The translations under genes and the position numbers were made by a program. From Bradyrhizobium icense (lineage in GTDB: Bacteria > Pseudomonadota > Alphaproteobacteria > Rhizobiales > Xanthobacteraceae): a stretch of 64,000 bases of DNA. How positions within the stretch are numbered: the first letter of the stretch is position 1; each line of letters opens with the position of its first letter. The notes beneath the pieces are model-generated. The model was not told where the DNA came from. It saw only the letters and a list, made by a program, of their open reading frames with translations, and ran no database searches. This document shows, in pieces, positions 17,475 to 25,236 of the stretch. Location: assembly GCF_001693385.1 (NCBI RefSeq), contig NZ_CP016428.1, forward strand, positions 3,658,001 to 3,722,000. Reading direction: 5' to 3'.

Positions 17475-18410
17475 ATGAGTTGGAACCCGGCAATCGACCC
17501 CGGCTGCCCCGATGAGGTCGGCATCGACGCGATCGAAACTCTCATTGTTCCACGCGCTCGCGATCTCGGCGGCTTTGAGGTTCGGCGCGCCCTGCCGGCG
17601 CCGAAGCGGCAGATGGTCGGACCGTTCATCTTCTTCGATCAGGCTGGGCCGGCCGAGCTCCTGACCGGACAGGGCGTTGACGTCCGGCCGCATCCGCATA
17701 TCGGTCTCGGCACCGTCACCTATCTATATCGCGGCGACTTCCATCACCGGGACAGCACCGGGGCCGATCAGATCATCCGTCCGGGCGAGCTGAACTGGAT
17801 GGTCGCCGGGCGCGGTGTCTCCCATTCCGAGCGCACATCAGCGGCCGCCCGAAGCGGTCCGAACAGCCTGTTCGGAATTCAGACCTGGCTGGCGCTGCCC
17901 GAGCGTCACGAGGATAAGGCACCGATGTTCGAGCATCATGGCAAGGAGGCGCTGCCGGTTGTCGAGGATAGCGGCGTCTCGGTCCGGCTCATCCTCGGGG
18001 ACGCCTACGGCGAAAAGGCCCCTGCGACGATGTTCTCGGAAACATTCTACGCCGATGTGGCGCTCGAAGCAGGAAGCCGACTGCCGATGCCGGATGATCA
18101 CGAAGATCGAGGCATCTACATCGTCGAAGGTTCGATCTCTATCGCCGGCCAGGAATACGACGCATCTCAGATGATGGTCTTCCGCCCCGGCGACAGGATC
18201 ACGGTCGCGGCCGGCGACAGAGGTGCGCGCCTGATGATTCTCGGCGGCGCGACCTTTCCGGGCCCCCGCTACATCTGGTGGAATTTCGTCGCGTCTTCGC
18301 AGGAGCGCATCGAGGAGGCCAAAGCCGAATGGCGCGCGCAGAACTGGGGCAAGGGGCGCTTCGATCTCCCGGTCGATGACCGGGATGAGCACATTCCTCT
18401 TCCGGACTGA
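17475..18410 (+). CDS. Pirin-family bicupin protein
   Basis: Protein of about 311 residues. The N-terminal cupin has the pirin metal motif RPHPHIGLGTVTY with FHHRDSTG and the later GVSHSE (His), expected to bind one iron or other metal. A second cupin follows (IYIVEGSISIAG, about 215-235), then the pirin C-terminal signature FPGPRYIWWNFV. Bacterial pirins can show quercetinase activity or act as redox-sensitive protein partners. The ATG at 17475 is preferred to the one at 17466 because an AGAGG lies 8-9 nt upstream. Same strand as the LysR gene and the small cupin downstream. Confidence 0.9.
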   Translation: MSWNPAIDPGCPDEVGIDAIETLIVPRARDLGGFEVRRALPAPKRQMVGPFIFFDQAGPAELLTGQGVDVRPHPHIGLGTVTYLYRGDFHHRDSTGADQIIRPGELNWMVAGRGVSHSERTSAAARSGPNSLFGIQTWLALPERHEDKAPMFEHHGKEALPVVEDSGVSVRLILGDAYGEKAPATMFSETFYADVALEAGSRLPMPDDHEDRGIYIVEGSISIAGQEYDASQMMVFRPGDRITVAAGDRGARLMILGGATFPGPRYIWWNFVASSQERIEEAKAEWRAQNWGKGRFDLPVDDRDEHIPLPD

Positions 18411-18486
18411 CCGAGGCTGATAACGTGATCGCTGGACACGGCTCGAGCGGTCGAGGACGACACACCCGCTAGAAGGAGCAATTCCC

Positions 18487-18837
18487 ATGAAGGTTCGCAA
18501 GTTCGCCATCACCGACGCAGTGCTGGAGCGTTCCCCGGGACAGGACGGAGACGTGTTTGTGGGCAATCTGGTCGACCAGCGCCATGCCTCCCCGATCACC
18601 ATCGGGTACGGGCGCTATGGGCCGGACCAGACACTCGAGGAGACAATGGCCGTCGATGATGTGATGGTCGTCCTCGAGGGGCGGCTGTCGGTATCCGGAA
18701 AGGCAGGCAGCGTCACCGCAGGGCCGGGCGAGATCGTCCATATGCCCAAAGGCCAGAAGGTCACGATCTGCTCGCACGAGCAAGGCGCAGTCACCGCCTA
18801 TGTCACCTATCCCCACTGGCGGGAGGCACGGGGGTAA
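18487..18837 (+). CDS. Small cupin protein (EutQ-like)
   Basis: Protein of 116 residues spanning one cupin barrel, with glycine-rich turns VVLEGRLSVSG and AGPGEIVHMPKG. The usual His/Glu metal ligands are mostly replaced (VDDVMVVLEG), resembling EutQ-type cupins, so it may bind no metal. AGAAGGAG lies 7 nt before the ATG. It is 76 bp after pirin on the same strand and probably belongs to that unit. Confidence 0.8.
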   Translation: MKVRKFAITDAVLERSPGQDGDVFVGNLVDQRHASPITIGYGRYGPDQTLEETMAVDDVMVVLEGRLSVSGKAGSVTAGPGEIVHMPKGQKVTICSHEQGAVTAYVTYPHWREARG

Positions 18838-19248
18838 GTCCTCCGGGCGACGCCGCAGGCTCGACGTCCACGCGGATCATGCTCATCCGAGTAGGCGTTG
18901 AGGTCTTGCCTGTTCAGATCTGGCGCGAGGCCTCTCCGCTTTGTCCCAGCGACGCCTCGCGTGCGCAGGCTCAAAGCTGTGCAAATCCGCCGTCCAGAAC
19001 ACCTCGCCCCCGTCTGGAAGCTGCTGTCGCTGAGGCGAGGAAGGCAGCGACGGCGGTGATAACGGGCGGCAACGTTCGAATGCCGCCGCGGCGAACTGAA
19101 CGGCGGACTCGGGCGCAAAGCTGCCATCCAGCGCCGATGCGTGAGCACCGCCTTGGGCCAATACGTCATTCGACCGTAAGCGATTCGAACTTTTCACCGC
19201 CGTTACCACGCTATTCGCCCCCTGGTTGTTACCACCTCTTTGCGCAGG
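18838..19248. other. Non-coding stretch before the direct repeat
   Basis: Long frames are open on the minus strand but none has family resemblance or a convincing start. Probably decayed DNA at the edge of the repeat-bounded module. Confidence 0.5.
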
Positions 19249-19316
19249 CGTAGTTCCGGTGGCGATTGGCGGTAATTCTCGGTGTTGGCGTAGTGGAAAT
19301 GACCGAATTGGCGCGC
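19249..19316. repeat. Direct repeat, copy A (matches the tRNA-Arg 3' flank)
   Basis: Sixty-eight bases starting CGTAGTTCCGG and ending TGGCGCGC match 22854-22921 in the same orientation with 6 mismatches by manual alignment (about 91 percent). In copy B the last 8 bases are the CCA, discriminator and first acceptor bases of tRNA-Arg(TCG). Homology stops there. Interpreted as a decayed attachment-site-like duplication. Confidence 0.7.
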
Positions 19317-19434
19317 CGCACCGGGTGATGATGAGAACTATGTCTACTCCATAGGCCTCTAAGGCCCGCCTGTGGCGCTCTTCGCCGACATTAGGACGAC
19401 GGCCCGAGCAGCAACTGCAGCAGGTGGCGAACTC

Positions 19435-19740
19435 TCGTGCGTGCCCAACAATCGGCGGCAGGTTCATGGCGCAGGCGCAGGGTATCGGGCGTCGTGATCG
19501 TGATCGTAGCGGCCGGCTCGCGGCGTCGGGCCAGGATGAAATGACGTCTGCCGAGTGGACGCCTTCCTTCAGTGCCGTAGCGCAGGCGGTTTCGACCGCC
19601 GGCAGACCGTCGCTTAGCACCGGCCAGGATATCGACCATCTGCACCACCCTGCACTCCGCGAGCTTCCGACGCACCTGGTCCAGTGCGGCCGGAAGGATC
19701 CGACCCTTGAAGGGTGCGCAGAATACCGCCGAGCCTTCGA
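19435..19740 (-). pseudogene. IS21-family IstA transposase C-terminal remnant
   Basis: Pieces of an IstA C-terminus are read in successive frames: ALDQVRRKLAECR and QMVDILAG, then VLSDGLPAVETACATALKEGVHSADV, written here as two blocks, DGLPAVETACATALKEG and HSADVI, then ILARRREPAATITITTP and LRLRHEPAADC. At least two frameshifts separate them and the rest of the element is absent. No terminal inverted repeats or IstB are seen. It lies just inside direct-repeat copy A, so it marks past mobile activity at this module. Identification is from memory of the family. Confidence 0.6.
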
Positions 19741-19787
19741 TTTTCTGAGATTCGGGGGGCAAGCGAACTAAGTTTTGTCAGCGGCGA

Positions 19788-19814
19788 TGTCACAGGGCGC
19801 AAGGCCGGGGTGTC
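19788..19814 (+). promoter_or_regulatory. ECF41-type promoter
   Basis: TGTCACA at 19788-19794, a 16-nt spacer, then TGTC at 19811-19814. The published ECF41 promoter consensus is TGTCACA, 16 nt, CGTC; only the first base of the -10 element differs. It lies 47 bp before the start of the decarboxylase-like gene, the kind of target ECF41 factors control, and an ECF41 factor gene lies 2 kb downstream. Confidence 0.7.
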
Positions 19815-19860
19815 TTAAGGATGTGATCAACCCAACACCCTCACGCGAAGGAGAGCAACT

Positions 19861-20358
19861 ATGAGCCACCCCAATGCCCAATCACGCCTGAACTTCATGG
19901 AGCAATCGCCCGATCTGTTCAAGAAACTCCAGGAACTGGGAATTGCGATCGTCAAAAGCAGCGATATCGAGCCGGGGTTGGGCCAATTGGTGGACATCCG
20001 TGCCTCACAGATAAACGGCTGCGCCGCCTGCCTGGATATGCACGTCAAGCAGGCAAAGCTAAGCGGCGAGCGAGAGTTACGCTTGTATCACATCGCGATC
20101 TGGCGCGAGTCGCCGCTGTTTTCCGCCAAGGAGCGCGCGGCGCTGGCCTGGACCGAGGCGCTGACCCAGATCGCGCCGACGGGCGTCTCCGATGACCTCT
20201 ATGCCGAGCTGCGCGAGCAGTTCAGCGAAAAGGAACTCTCGACGCTGACTTTCCGCGTGATCGGCATCAACGCGGCGAACCGCGCCAATGTGGCCTTCCG
20301 CACCCCGCCCGGCAAGTACGATAGGGAATTCGGTCTCGACAAGGCCGAGCTTGCCTAA
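19861..20358 (+). CDS. Carboxymuconolactone decarboxylase/AhpD-like protein
   Basis: Protein of 165 residues with the AhpD-like helical fold. The redox pair is Cys54/Cys57 in NGCAACLDMH with the conserved His two residues on, suggesting a thiol-dependent peroxidase or reductase rather than decarboxylase activity. The C-terminal half (ALTQIAPTGVSDD, INAANRANVAF) is typical of the proteins paired with ECF41 sigma factors. GAAGGAGAG lies 8 nt before the ATG. The promoter at 19788 and the sigma gene downstream suggest it is the main target of that factor. Likely cytoplasmic. Confidence 0.88.
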   Translation: MSHPNAQSRLNFMEQSPDLFKKLQELGIAIVKSSDIEPGLGQLVDIRASQINGCAACLDMHVKQAKLSGERELRLYHIAIWRESPLFSAKERAALAWTEALTQIAPTGVSDDLYAELREQFSEKELSTLTFRVIGINAANRANVAFRTPPGKYDREFGLDKAELA

Positions 20359-20643
20359 GCGTGCGAACGATCCGGCGAATGCACCCCGCTGTCTGCGGCT
20401 TGGTCGCTAGGTTTGGGGCGACCGAGGTGATCGCCAAGGTCTAGCAACCGACTTACGCAAAGCTGTCCGCGCGCCGCGTACTCTTCAATAGTGAGCCGGC
20501 AGTTCTGACGTGGTCCGCGAACGGCAACCACCTACGCAGCGCGACGAGTGACAACTGGCGCATATGACAAGGGTACCGGAACCCATATTCGACGATGCAA
20601 ATCGAATGTTCAGCGGAGATCAAAGAAAGAAGGAGAAGACATC

Positions 20644-21495
20644 ATGAGTAAGGCTTGGTTCGTCACCGGTTCGTCGCGCGGTTTGGGCCGCTGCTTCGTC
20701 GAGGCCGCCCTGTCTCGCGGCGACAGGGTGGCCGCGAGCGCCCGAAACACCGCGAGTCTTGATGAACTGGCCGATGCCTATGGCGACGCCGTGCTTCCGC
20801 TCGAGCTGGACGTGACCGACAAGGTCGCGGTCTTCGAAAGCGTGAAGCGGGCCAAGGAGCACTTCGGCCGTCTCGACGTCATCGTGAACAATGCTGGCTA
20901 CGCGCAGATCGGCGCAATCGAGGAACTGACGGAGCAACAACTGCGCGACCAGTTCGAAACCAACGTGTTCGGCGCGGTTTGGGTCATTCAGGCCGCGCTG
21001 CCTTACCTGCGCGAGCAGCGCGCAGGGCACATCATCCAAATGTCCTCGATCGGCGGGCTCATCGCGATGCCGCTCGGCGGCGCATACCAGGCCTCCAAAT
21101 GGTCCCTCGAAGCTCTGAATGACACCCTTGTCCAAGAAGTCGCCGACTTCGGCATCAAGGTGACCGTGGTCGAGCCCGCCGGCTTCGCCACTAGGTCCGG
21201 CAAGAATCCAAATCCATTAGCCAACGGTCACATGGCCGAGGCGAACCCGGTCTACGACGGACTCCGCCAACGCCTTGCCGTGCTCGTGGGAAAGCAGCCC
21301 GCCGGCGACCCGGCCGCTGCGGCCCAGGCACTCCTCAAGATCGTCGATTCCTACACCCCGCCCCTGCGGGTGCTTTTCGGCCAGGGCTTCTACCAAATGC
21401 TCCAGCAAGTCTACGCCGACAGGCTCAAGTCCTGGGCCGACTGGCAGAACCTCTCGGCGGAGGCTCACGGGCAAGCTCAATCAAGAGATCGGTGA
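20644..21495 (+). CDS. SDR-family oxidoreductase
   Basis: Protein of 283 residues, classical SDR. GSSRGLG at about 8-14, NNAG at about 83-86, the catalytic Ser in MSSIGG, and YQASK with Tyr/Lys at about 147-151. A YciK/retinol-dehydrogenase-like C-terminus follows. GAAGGAGAAG precedes the ATG at 20644; the in-frame ATG at 20548 is rejected as lacking such a site. It lies between the AhpD-like gene and the ECF41 sigma gene; oxidoreductases are among the standard companions of ECF41. No second copy of the ECF41 promoter was found in its 285-bp upstream gap. Substrate unknown. Confidence 0.88.
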   Translation: MSKAWFVTGSSRGLGRCFVEAALSRGDRVAASARNTASLDELADAYGDAVLPLELDVTDKVAVFESVKRAKEHFGRLDVIVNNAGYAQIGAIEELTEQQLRDQFETNVFGAVWVIQAALPYLREQRAGHIIQMSSIGGLIAMPLGGAYQASKWSLEALNDTLVQEVADFGIKVTVVEPAGFATRSGKNPNPLANGHMAEANPVYDGLRQRLAVLVGKQPAGDPAAAAQALLKIVDSYTPPLRVLFGQGFYQMLQQVYADRLKSWADWQNLSAEAHGQAQSRDR

Positions 21496-21696
21496 CCCCT
21501 TCGGTGTGAGCTTTCGAGATCTGAGACGAGTGCATCAACCATGCCCGAATACAGACGGCATGCGTGAGGCGGTGGCGTTCTGGTGGTAGTCTTGCGGCAC
21601 AGGCGAGGCCATTTAGTGCGCTATCCCTTTATTGAGAATTCGATGCGTCCCGAGCGGTTTGGCGGCGCGACGGCGCTGAATGAGAGGGATCGAGAT

Positions 21697-22608
21697 TTGA
21701 ACGACCATGCCAATAACGACCATGCCATTGATGTGGCGACGGAGGCTTTCACAGAGCACCGTGATCTTCTCTTCACGGTCGCATACGAGATGCTTGGATC
21801 GGCATCCGATGCCGAAGACGTCCTTCAGGAGACCTGGCTGCGTTGGGTGAAGGTCGACTTGGGACAGGTACGCAACAAACGCGCCTATCTTGTCCGAATT
21901 GCAACTAGGCAGGCGCTGAATCGGCTCCGCACCATAAAGCGGCGCAGGGAGGAATATGTCGGGCCGTGGCTGCCTGAGCCGTTGATCACTGCGCCGGACG
22001 TGACGGAAGACGTCGAACTCGCCGAAAGTGTTTCCATGGCGCTCATGATCGTCCTTGAGACGCTGTCACCGGTCGAGCGCGCTGTCTTTGTTCTTCGCGA
22101 CGCCTTTGATGTAACTTATGAGGAGATCGCCGCCGTCGTCGACAAGACTCCCACGGCCGTCCGCCAAATAGCGCATCGGGCCCGTCTGCACGTCGAGACG
22201 CGCCGCCCTCGCCAAGTGGTCTCTCCCTTCGAGGCGAGGAGGGCACTGGAGTTATTCCGCCGTGCACTCGAATCCGGGAATCCCCAGGACCTCATCAACG
22301 TGCTTGCGCCTGACGTCGTCCTCGTGAGCGACGGCGGCGGCGTAAAGCAGGCTGCACTGCGCCCGATCATCGGGGCACAAAGGGTTGTCGGGATGTTCGT
22401 CCACGGCCTCCCGAAGATCGAAGGTGCGCTCACTGGCGAGCACACTGTCGTCAACGGCAACCCGGCGCTCCTCATGCGCCTTGATGGGAAAATCGACGGC
22501 GTCCTCGCGGTCCGGGTCGAGGACGCGCGCATCACCGGTCTTTACTACGTTCGAAACCCAGAGAAGCTAACACGGATCGCATCCATGACGTCGCTGACAC
22601 TCGCATGA
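21697..22608 (+). CDS. ECF41-family RNA polymerase sigma factor
   Basis: About 303 residues from the TTG at 21697, which has GAGAGGG 8 nt upstream; ATG at 21643 is an alternative. Sigma region 2 (SDAEDVLQETWLRW) and region 4 (LSPVERAVFVLRDAF, then TPTAVRQIAHRAR) are followed by a SnoaL-like C-terminal domain. The ECF41 signature motifs are present: WLPEPL in the linker (about 91-96), DGGG (about 212-215) and NPEKL near the C-terminus (about 287-291). In ECF41 factors this C-terminal extension acts as a built-in activator and inhibitor in place of an anti-sigma factor. No anti-sigma gene is adjacent, which agrees. Confidence 0.88.
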   Translation: MNDHANNDHAIDVATEAFTEHRDLLFTVAYEMLGSASDAEDVLQETWLRWVKVDLGQVRNKRAYLVRIATRQALNRLRTIKRRREEYVGPWLPEPLITAPDVTEDVELAESVSMALMIVLETLSPVERAVFVLRDAFDVTYEEIAAVVDKTPTAVRQIAHRARLHVETRRPRQVVSPFEARRALELFRRALESGNPQDLINVLAPDVVLVSDGGGVKQAALRPIIGAQRVVGMFVHGLPKIEGALTGEHTVVNGNPALLMRLDGKIDGVLAVRVEDARITGLYYVRNPEKLTRIASMTSLTLA

Positions 22609-22853
22609 GCAGCGGCCCCGAACGAGCCCTTGCGATCAAGGGTCGTGGCGACGCGATTCCGATGCTGAAGATTTTCCGTGGGGTGAATGTACTTGCCAGA
22701 TCTTGCTCTTCCTGCGATTCCCGCACGCTCCACTGTCGATACCGAAGGAATCAGGATCCTCGTCTGGCGCAGCGCGTCGATCACTTTTTCACCGCCGATC
22801 GCCGCCGCTACTACGCCTTTCGCGCGCAGGATATTTCTCGCGTTTCACTCAGC
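22609..22853. other. Non-coding stretch, no gene seen
   Basis: Between the sigma factor and direct-repeat copy B. Short open frames only. A TTTTTCACCGCCG at about 22785 recurs as TTTTCACCGCCG near 19192, which may extend the repeat homology but is weak. Confidence 0.5.
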
Positions 22854-22921
22854 CGTAGTTCCGGCGGCGATTGGCGGTTATTCTCGGTGTTGGCGTGGTG
22901 GAAACGACAGAAGTGGCGCGC
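22854..22921. repeat. Direct repeat, copy B (overlaps the tRNA-Arg 3' end)
   Basis: Partner of 19249-19316, same orientation, 6 mismatches in 68. Its right end enters the tRNA-Arg(TCG) gene by its CCA, discriminator and four acceptor bases. Confidence 0.7.
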
Positions 22922-22990
22922 TCGGAGAGATTCGAACTCCCGACCCTCGGAATCGAAATCCGATGCTCTATCCAGCTGAGCTACGAGCGC
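22914..22990 (-). tRNA. tRNA-Arg (anticodon TCG)
   Basis: Complete cloverleaf on the minus strand: acceptor GCGCTCG with CGAGCGC, D stem GCTC/GAGC, anticodon stem TCGGA/TCCGA around the loop TTTCGAT (anticodon TCG, reads CGA), T arm GGGAG-TTCGAAT-CTCTC, discriminator G and an encoded CCA at 22914-22916. It is 77 nt with CCA. The 3' end coincides with direct-repeat copy B, as at tRNA-targeted integration sites. Confidence 0.97.
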
Positions 22991-23039
22991 CTGCGGTCTG
23001 CCGATATCAGACTTGGCTCGGCAGGGCCAGCAGTGGAAG

Positions 23040-23297
23040 CTAGTAGCAGGGATGCCGCCGGCGGTCCTGGCCGAGATAGGCAGCCGCGCCCTGACGGCAG
23101 AGGACAGTAGAGGGGCCGTCATAATAGGCAAAGGTGCCGGGTTGTGGGCCGGGCCCGTAATTGTGCAGGAAGCTGATCGGGTAGGGTAGGCCCCAATTGC
23201 GCAGGTGGTGCCGATTATGGCGGGCGTCCGCCAGGTTTGGGGCGATTACCGCCGCTAAAAGGAGGGCGGCGGCAACGAAAAACTTTGCTTTGGTCAT
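23040..23297 (-). CDS. Small exported protein with C-terminal DRRRHPC motif
   Basis: Protein of 85 residues. Signal peptide (KFFVAAALLLAAVIAPNLADA, cleavage near 25), then a His/Asn/Pro-rich linker and a C-terminal motif TVLCRQG with GQDRRRHPCY. The motif Cys, Gly, Gly-x-Asp-x-Arg-Arg-His-x-Cys recurs in the exported protein at 29339, so the two are distant paralogs. One disulfide is likely. Function is unknown. Confidence 0.72.
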   Translation of the reverse strand: MTKAKFFVAAALLLAAVIAPNLADARHNRHHLRNWGLPYPISFLHNYGPGPQPGTFAYYDGPSTVLCRQGAAAYLGQDRRRHPCY

Positions 23298-23625
23298 TTC
23301 GATTCTCCGGAAGTCCCTCTGAGACTGTAGTGATTCGAGCCGAACGGATAGAAATTCGTGTGAAGAAAGTGCATCAAAACAACAAGATAGAAGCCTAAGC
23401 TGTGATTTGATCGCAGCTCGTAGCCCTGACATTCTGGCCGATCCGATGTCCCATTCCAGGAGAAGTGGGCCGAAATGCTGCGGAAAACCATCCTACCGCG
23501 CCCATTTTTGGCCTCAAGGGATGCTTAACGAATTCCCAACACAGTCCGGCCAGAGTTCTGTCCGGTCTTCGACAAGGGCAGACCTATCCCCGGCTGACAA
23601 AGGCTATCTGGTTCCAGATCGACCC
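23298..23625. other. Divergent intergenic region
   Basis: Shared upstream region of the small exported protein (minus) and the ClpP-like exported protein (plus). It is AT-richer than its surroundings around 23360-23400. No clear sigma-70 pair or operator was recognised. Confidence 0.5.
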
Positions 23626-24072
23626 ATGCGCATCACGTCCCTTGCCTTGCTGTCCCTCTCGGTCCTGGTCGCGAGCCCGGCGCGCGCCGACCTGCATATC
23701 AGGCGCGATCACGGCGGATATGTCGAGGAGTACAAGGCCAAGTACAAGCGCATCCGCGACCGCAAGGAGCGCGTCATCATCGACGGCATCTGCAACTCGG
23801 CCTGCACGCTGGTGTTCGGCATCGTGCCGATGAACAAGATTTGCGTCACGCCGAAGGCAAGCGTTGGTTTCCACCAGGCTTATTACGACAAGGCCTTCAC
23901 TTTCGGCATCAAGGTCACGAGTGCTGAAGGGACGTCGGATCTGATGTCCTATTATCCGGAAACGGTGAAGGACTGGATCCGCAGGAATGGCGGGCTCACG
24001 ACCGAAATGAAGAAGATCAAGAACGGCCGCGAGCTCTGGAAGATCGTCGATCCCTGTCCGGAAGAGTGGTGA
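23626..24072 (+). CDS. Exported ClpP/crotonase-like protein
   Basis: Protein of 148 residues with a signal peptide (ITSLALLSLSVLVASPARA, cleavage after residue 21). The mature part has VIIDGICNSACTLVFG with Ser58 placed like the nucleophile of periplasmic ClpP-like serine hydrolases, then SVGFHQAYYD with a His at a plausible second catalytic position. The domain is shorter than ClpP. It may be a small periplasmic protease or an inactive relative; confidence in the family is moderate. The two Cys flanking Ser58 and a third near the C-terminus (DPCPEEW) could form a disulfide. Confidence 0.7.
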   Translation: MRITSLALLSLSVLVASPARADLHIRRDHGGYVEEYKAKYKRIRDRKERVIIDGICNSACTLVFGIVPMNKICVTPKASVGFHQAYYDKAFTFGIKVTSAEGTSDLMSYYPETVKDWIRRNGGLTTEMKKIKNGRELWKIVDPCPEEW

Positions 24073-24229
24073 GCCCCGTTACCTTTCTCGCAAGCTCCAG
24101 AACGTGACGACGCAGCGATAGATTCGCCGCGCTTCATCCGTTCGTTCTTCGACATGTGAAATCGCGCCGGCGGCCCCGCGTGACCAATGCTTGCCGCACA
24201 ACATGCGATCGGGCAACAGGGGCGAGCAA

Positions 24230-25105
24230 ATGACCGGCGACTTCGAAAAAATGGCCGCGCGCGCGGCGCCCGCGATCTTCGTCGTCCTCTGGAGCACGGG
24301 CTTCATCGGTACCAAATACGTGCTGAACAGCGCCGAGCCGCTGACCTATCTCGCGATCCGAATGGCGTTGGTGGTGGGACTGATGGCGATCATCGTGGCG
24401 GTCGCGCGGCCGCGCTGGCCGGATCGCATCGGCATCGCGCACAGCGCCGTCGCCGGCATTCTGGTGCATGGAATCTATCTCGGCGGCACCGCGATCGCGA
24501 TCGCACATTCGATTCCGGCCGGACTTTCGGCTTTGATCCCGGGCTTGCAGCCGATCCTCACCTCGACGCTTGCGAGCCGCTGGCTCGGCGAGCGCGTCAC
24601 GCCGCTGCAATGGGGCGGATTGCTGCTCGGGCTCGCCGGCGTCGCACTGATCCTGCACGACAGGCCGATGAGCGGCGAGGCGGGCTGGGGATGGCTCGCC
24701 TCGGCCGTCTCGCTGGTCAGTATCACGCTCGGCACGCTGTACCAGCGCCGGTACTGCAGCGCGATCGACTGGCGGTCAGGCAATCTCGTGCAATACGTCG
24801 CGGTGACGATTTTCTTCGGTCTAGGCGCATGGCTGTTCGAGACCAACGAAGTGCATTGGACCACCGAGTTCATCTTGGCGCTGGCCTGGCTTACGGTCGT
24901 CCTGTCGATCGGATCGATCGGGCTGCTCTATTGGCTGATCCGGCGCTCGGCCGCGACGTCGGTAGCGAGCCTGTTCTATTTGGTGCCCGCTGTGACGTCG
25001 CTGATGGCCTACCTGCTGTTCGGCGAGCGGTTGGACGCGGTCTCTGTCGCCGGCATGGCCGCCTGCGCGGCGGCGGTGCTGGTGGTCAACCGCCGCTCAG
25101 TTTGA
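24230..25105 (+). CDS. EamA/DMT-family transporter
   Basis: Protein of 291 residues from the ATG at 24230 (preceded by AGGGGCGAG). Ten hydrophobic segments in two EamA repeats fill the sequence: FVVLWSTGFIGTKYVL starts repeat 1, and the second repeat begins near residue 155. It is an inner-membrane exporter of the drug/metabolite superfamily; substrates of this family include amino acids and nucleobases, but none can be assigned here. An ATG at 24191 is in frame and would add 13 residues. Confidence 0.88.
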   Translation: MTGDFEKMAARAAPAIFVVLWSTGFIGTKYVLNSAEPLTYLAIRMALVVGLMAIIVAVARPRWPDRIGIAHSAVAGILVHGIYLGGTAIAIAHSIPAGLSALIPGLQPILTSTLASRWLGERVTPLQWGGLLLGLAGVALILHDRPMSGEAGWGWLASAVSLVSITLGTLYQRRYCSAIDWRSGNLVQYVAVTIFFGLGAWLFETNEVHWTTEFILALAWLTVVLSIGSIGLLYWLIRRSAATSVASLFYLVPAVTSLMAYLLFGERLDAVSVAGMAACAAAVLVVNRRSV

Positions 25106-25236
25106 AGTAGAGCGTTCGACTCGCTTGCACGTATAAATTTCGTGAGGCTTATCAGTATTTTCCCTGGGTTGTGGCCATTAAGGCGATCGTAAGCAAAACA
25201 GGTCAGATTGGGCGCGATTTTGGGGGATTTCTCGTC

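Noticed and set aside
19180..19215. GATTCGAACTTTTC, a T-loop-like sequence near repeat copy A
   Set aside because: TTCGAAT is present but the T stem does not pair and no acceptor follows; too weak to call as a tRNA piece.
24187..25110. A 307-codon frame on the + strand overlapping the EamA gene
   Set aside because: Arg/Ala-rich shadow frame with no membrane pattern; the other frame has clear EamA repeats.
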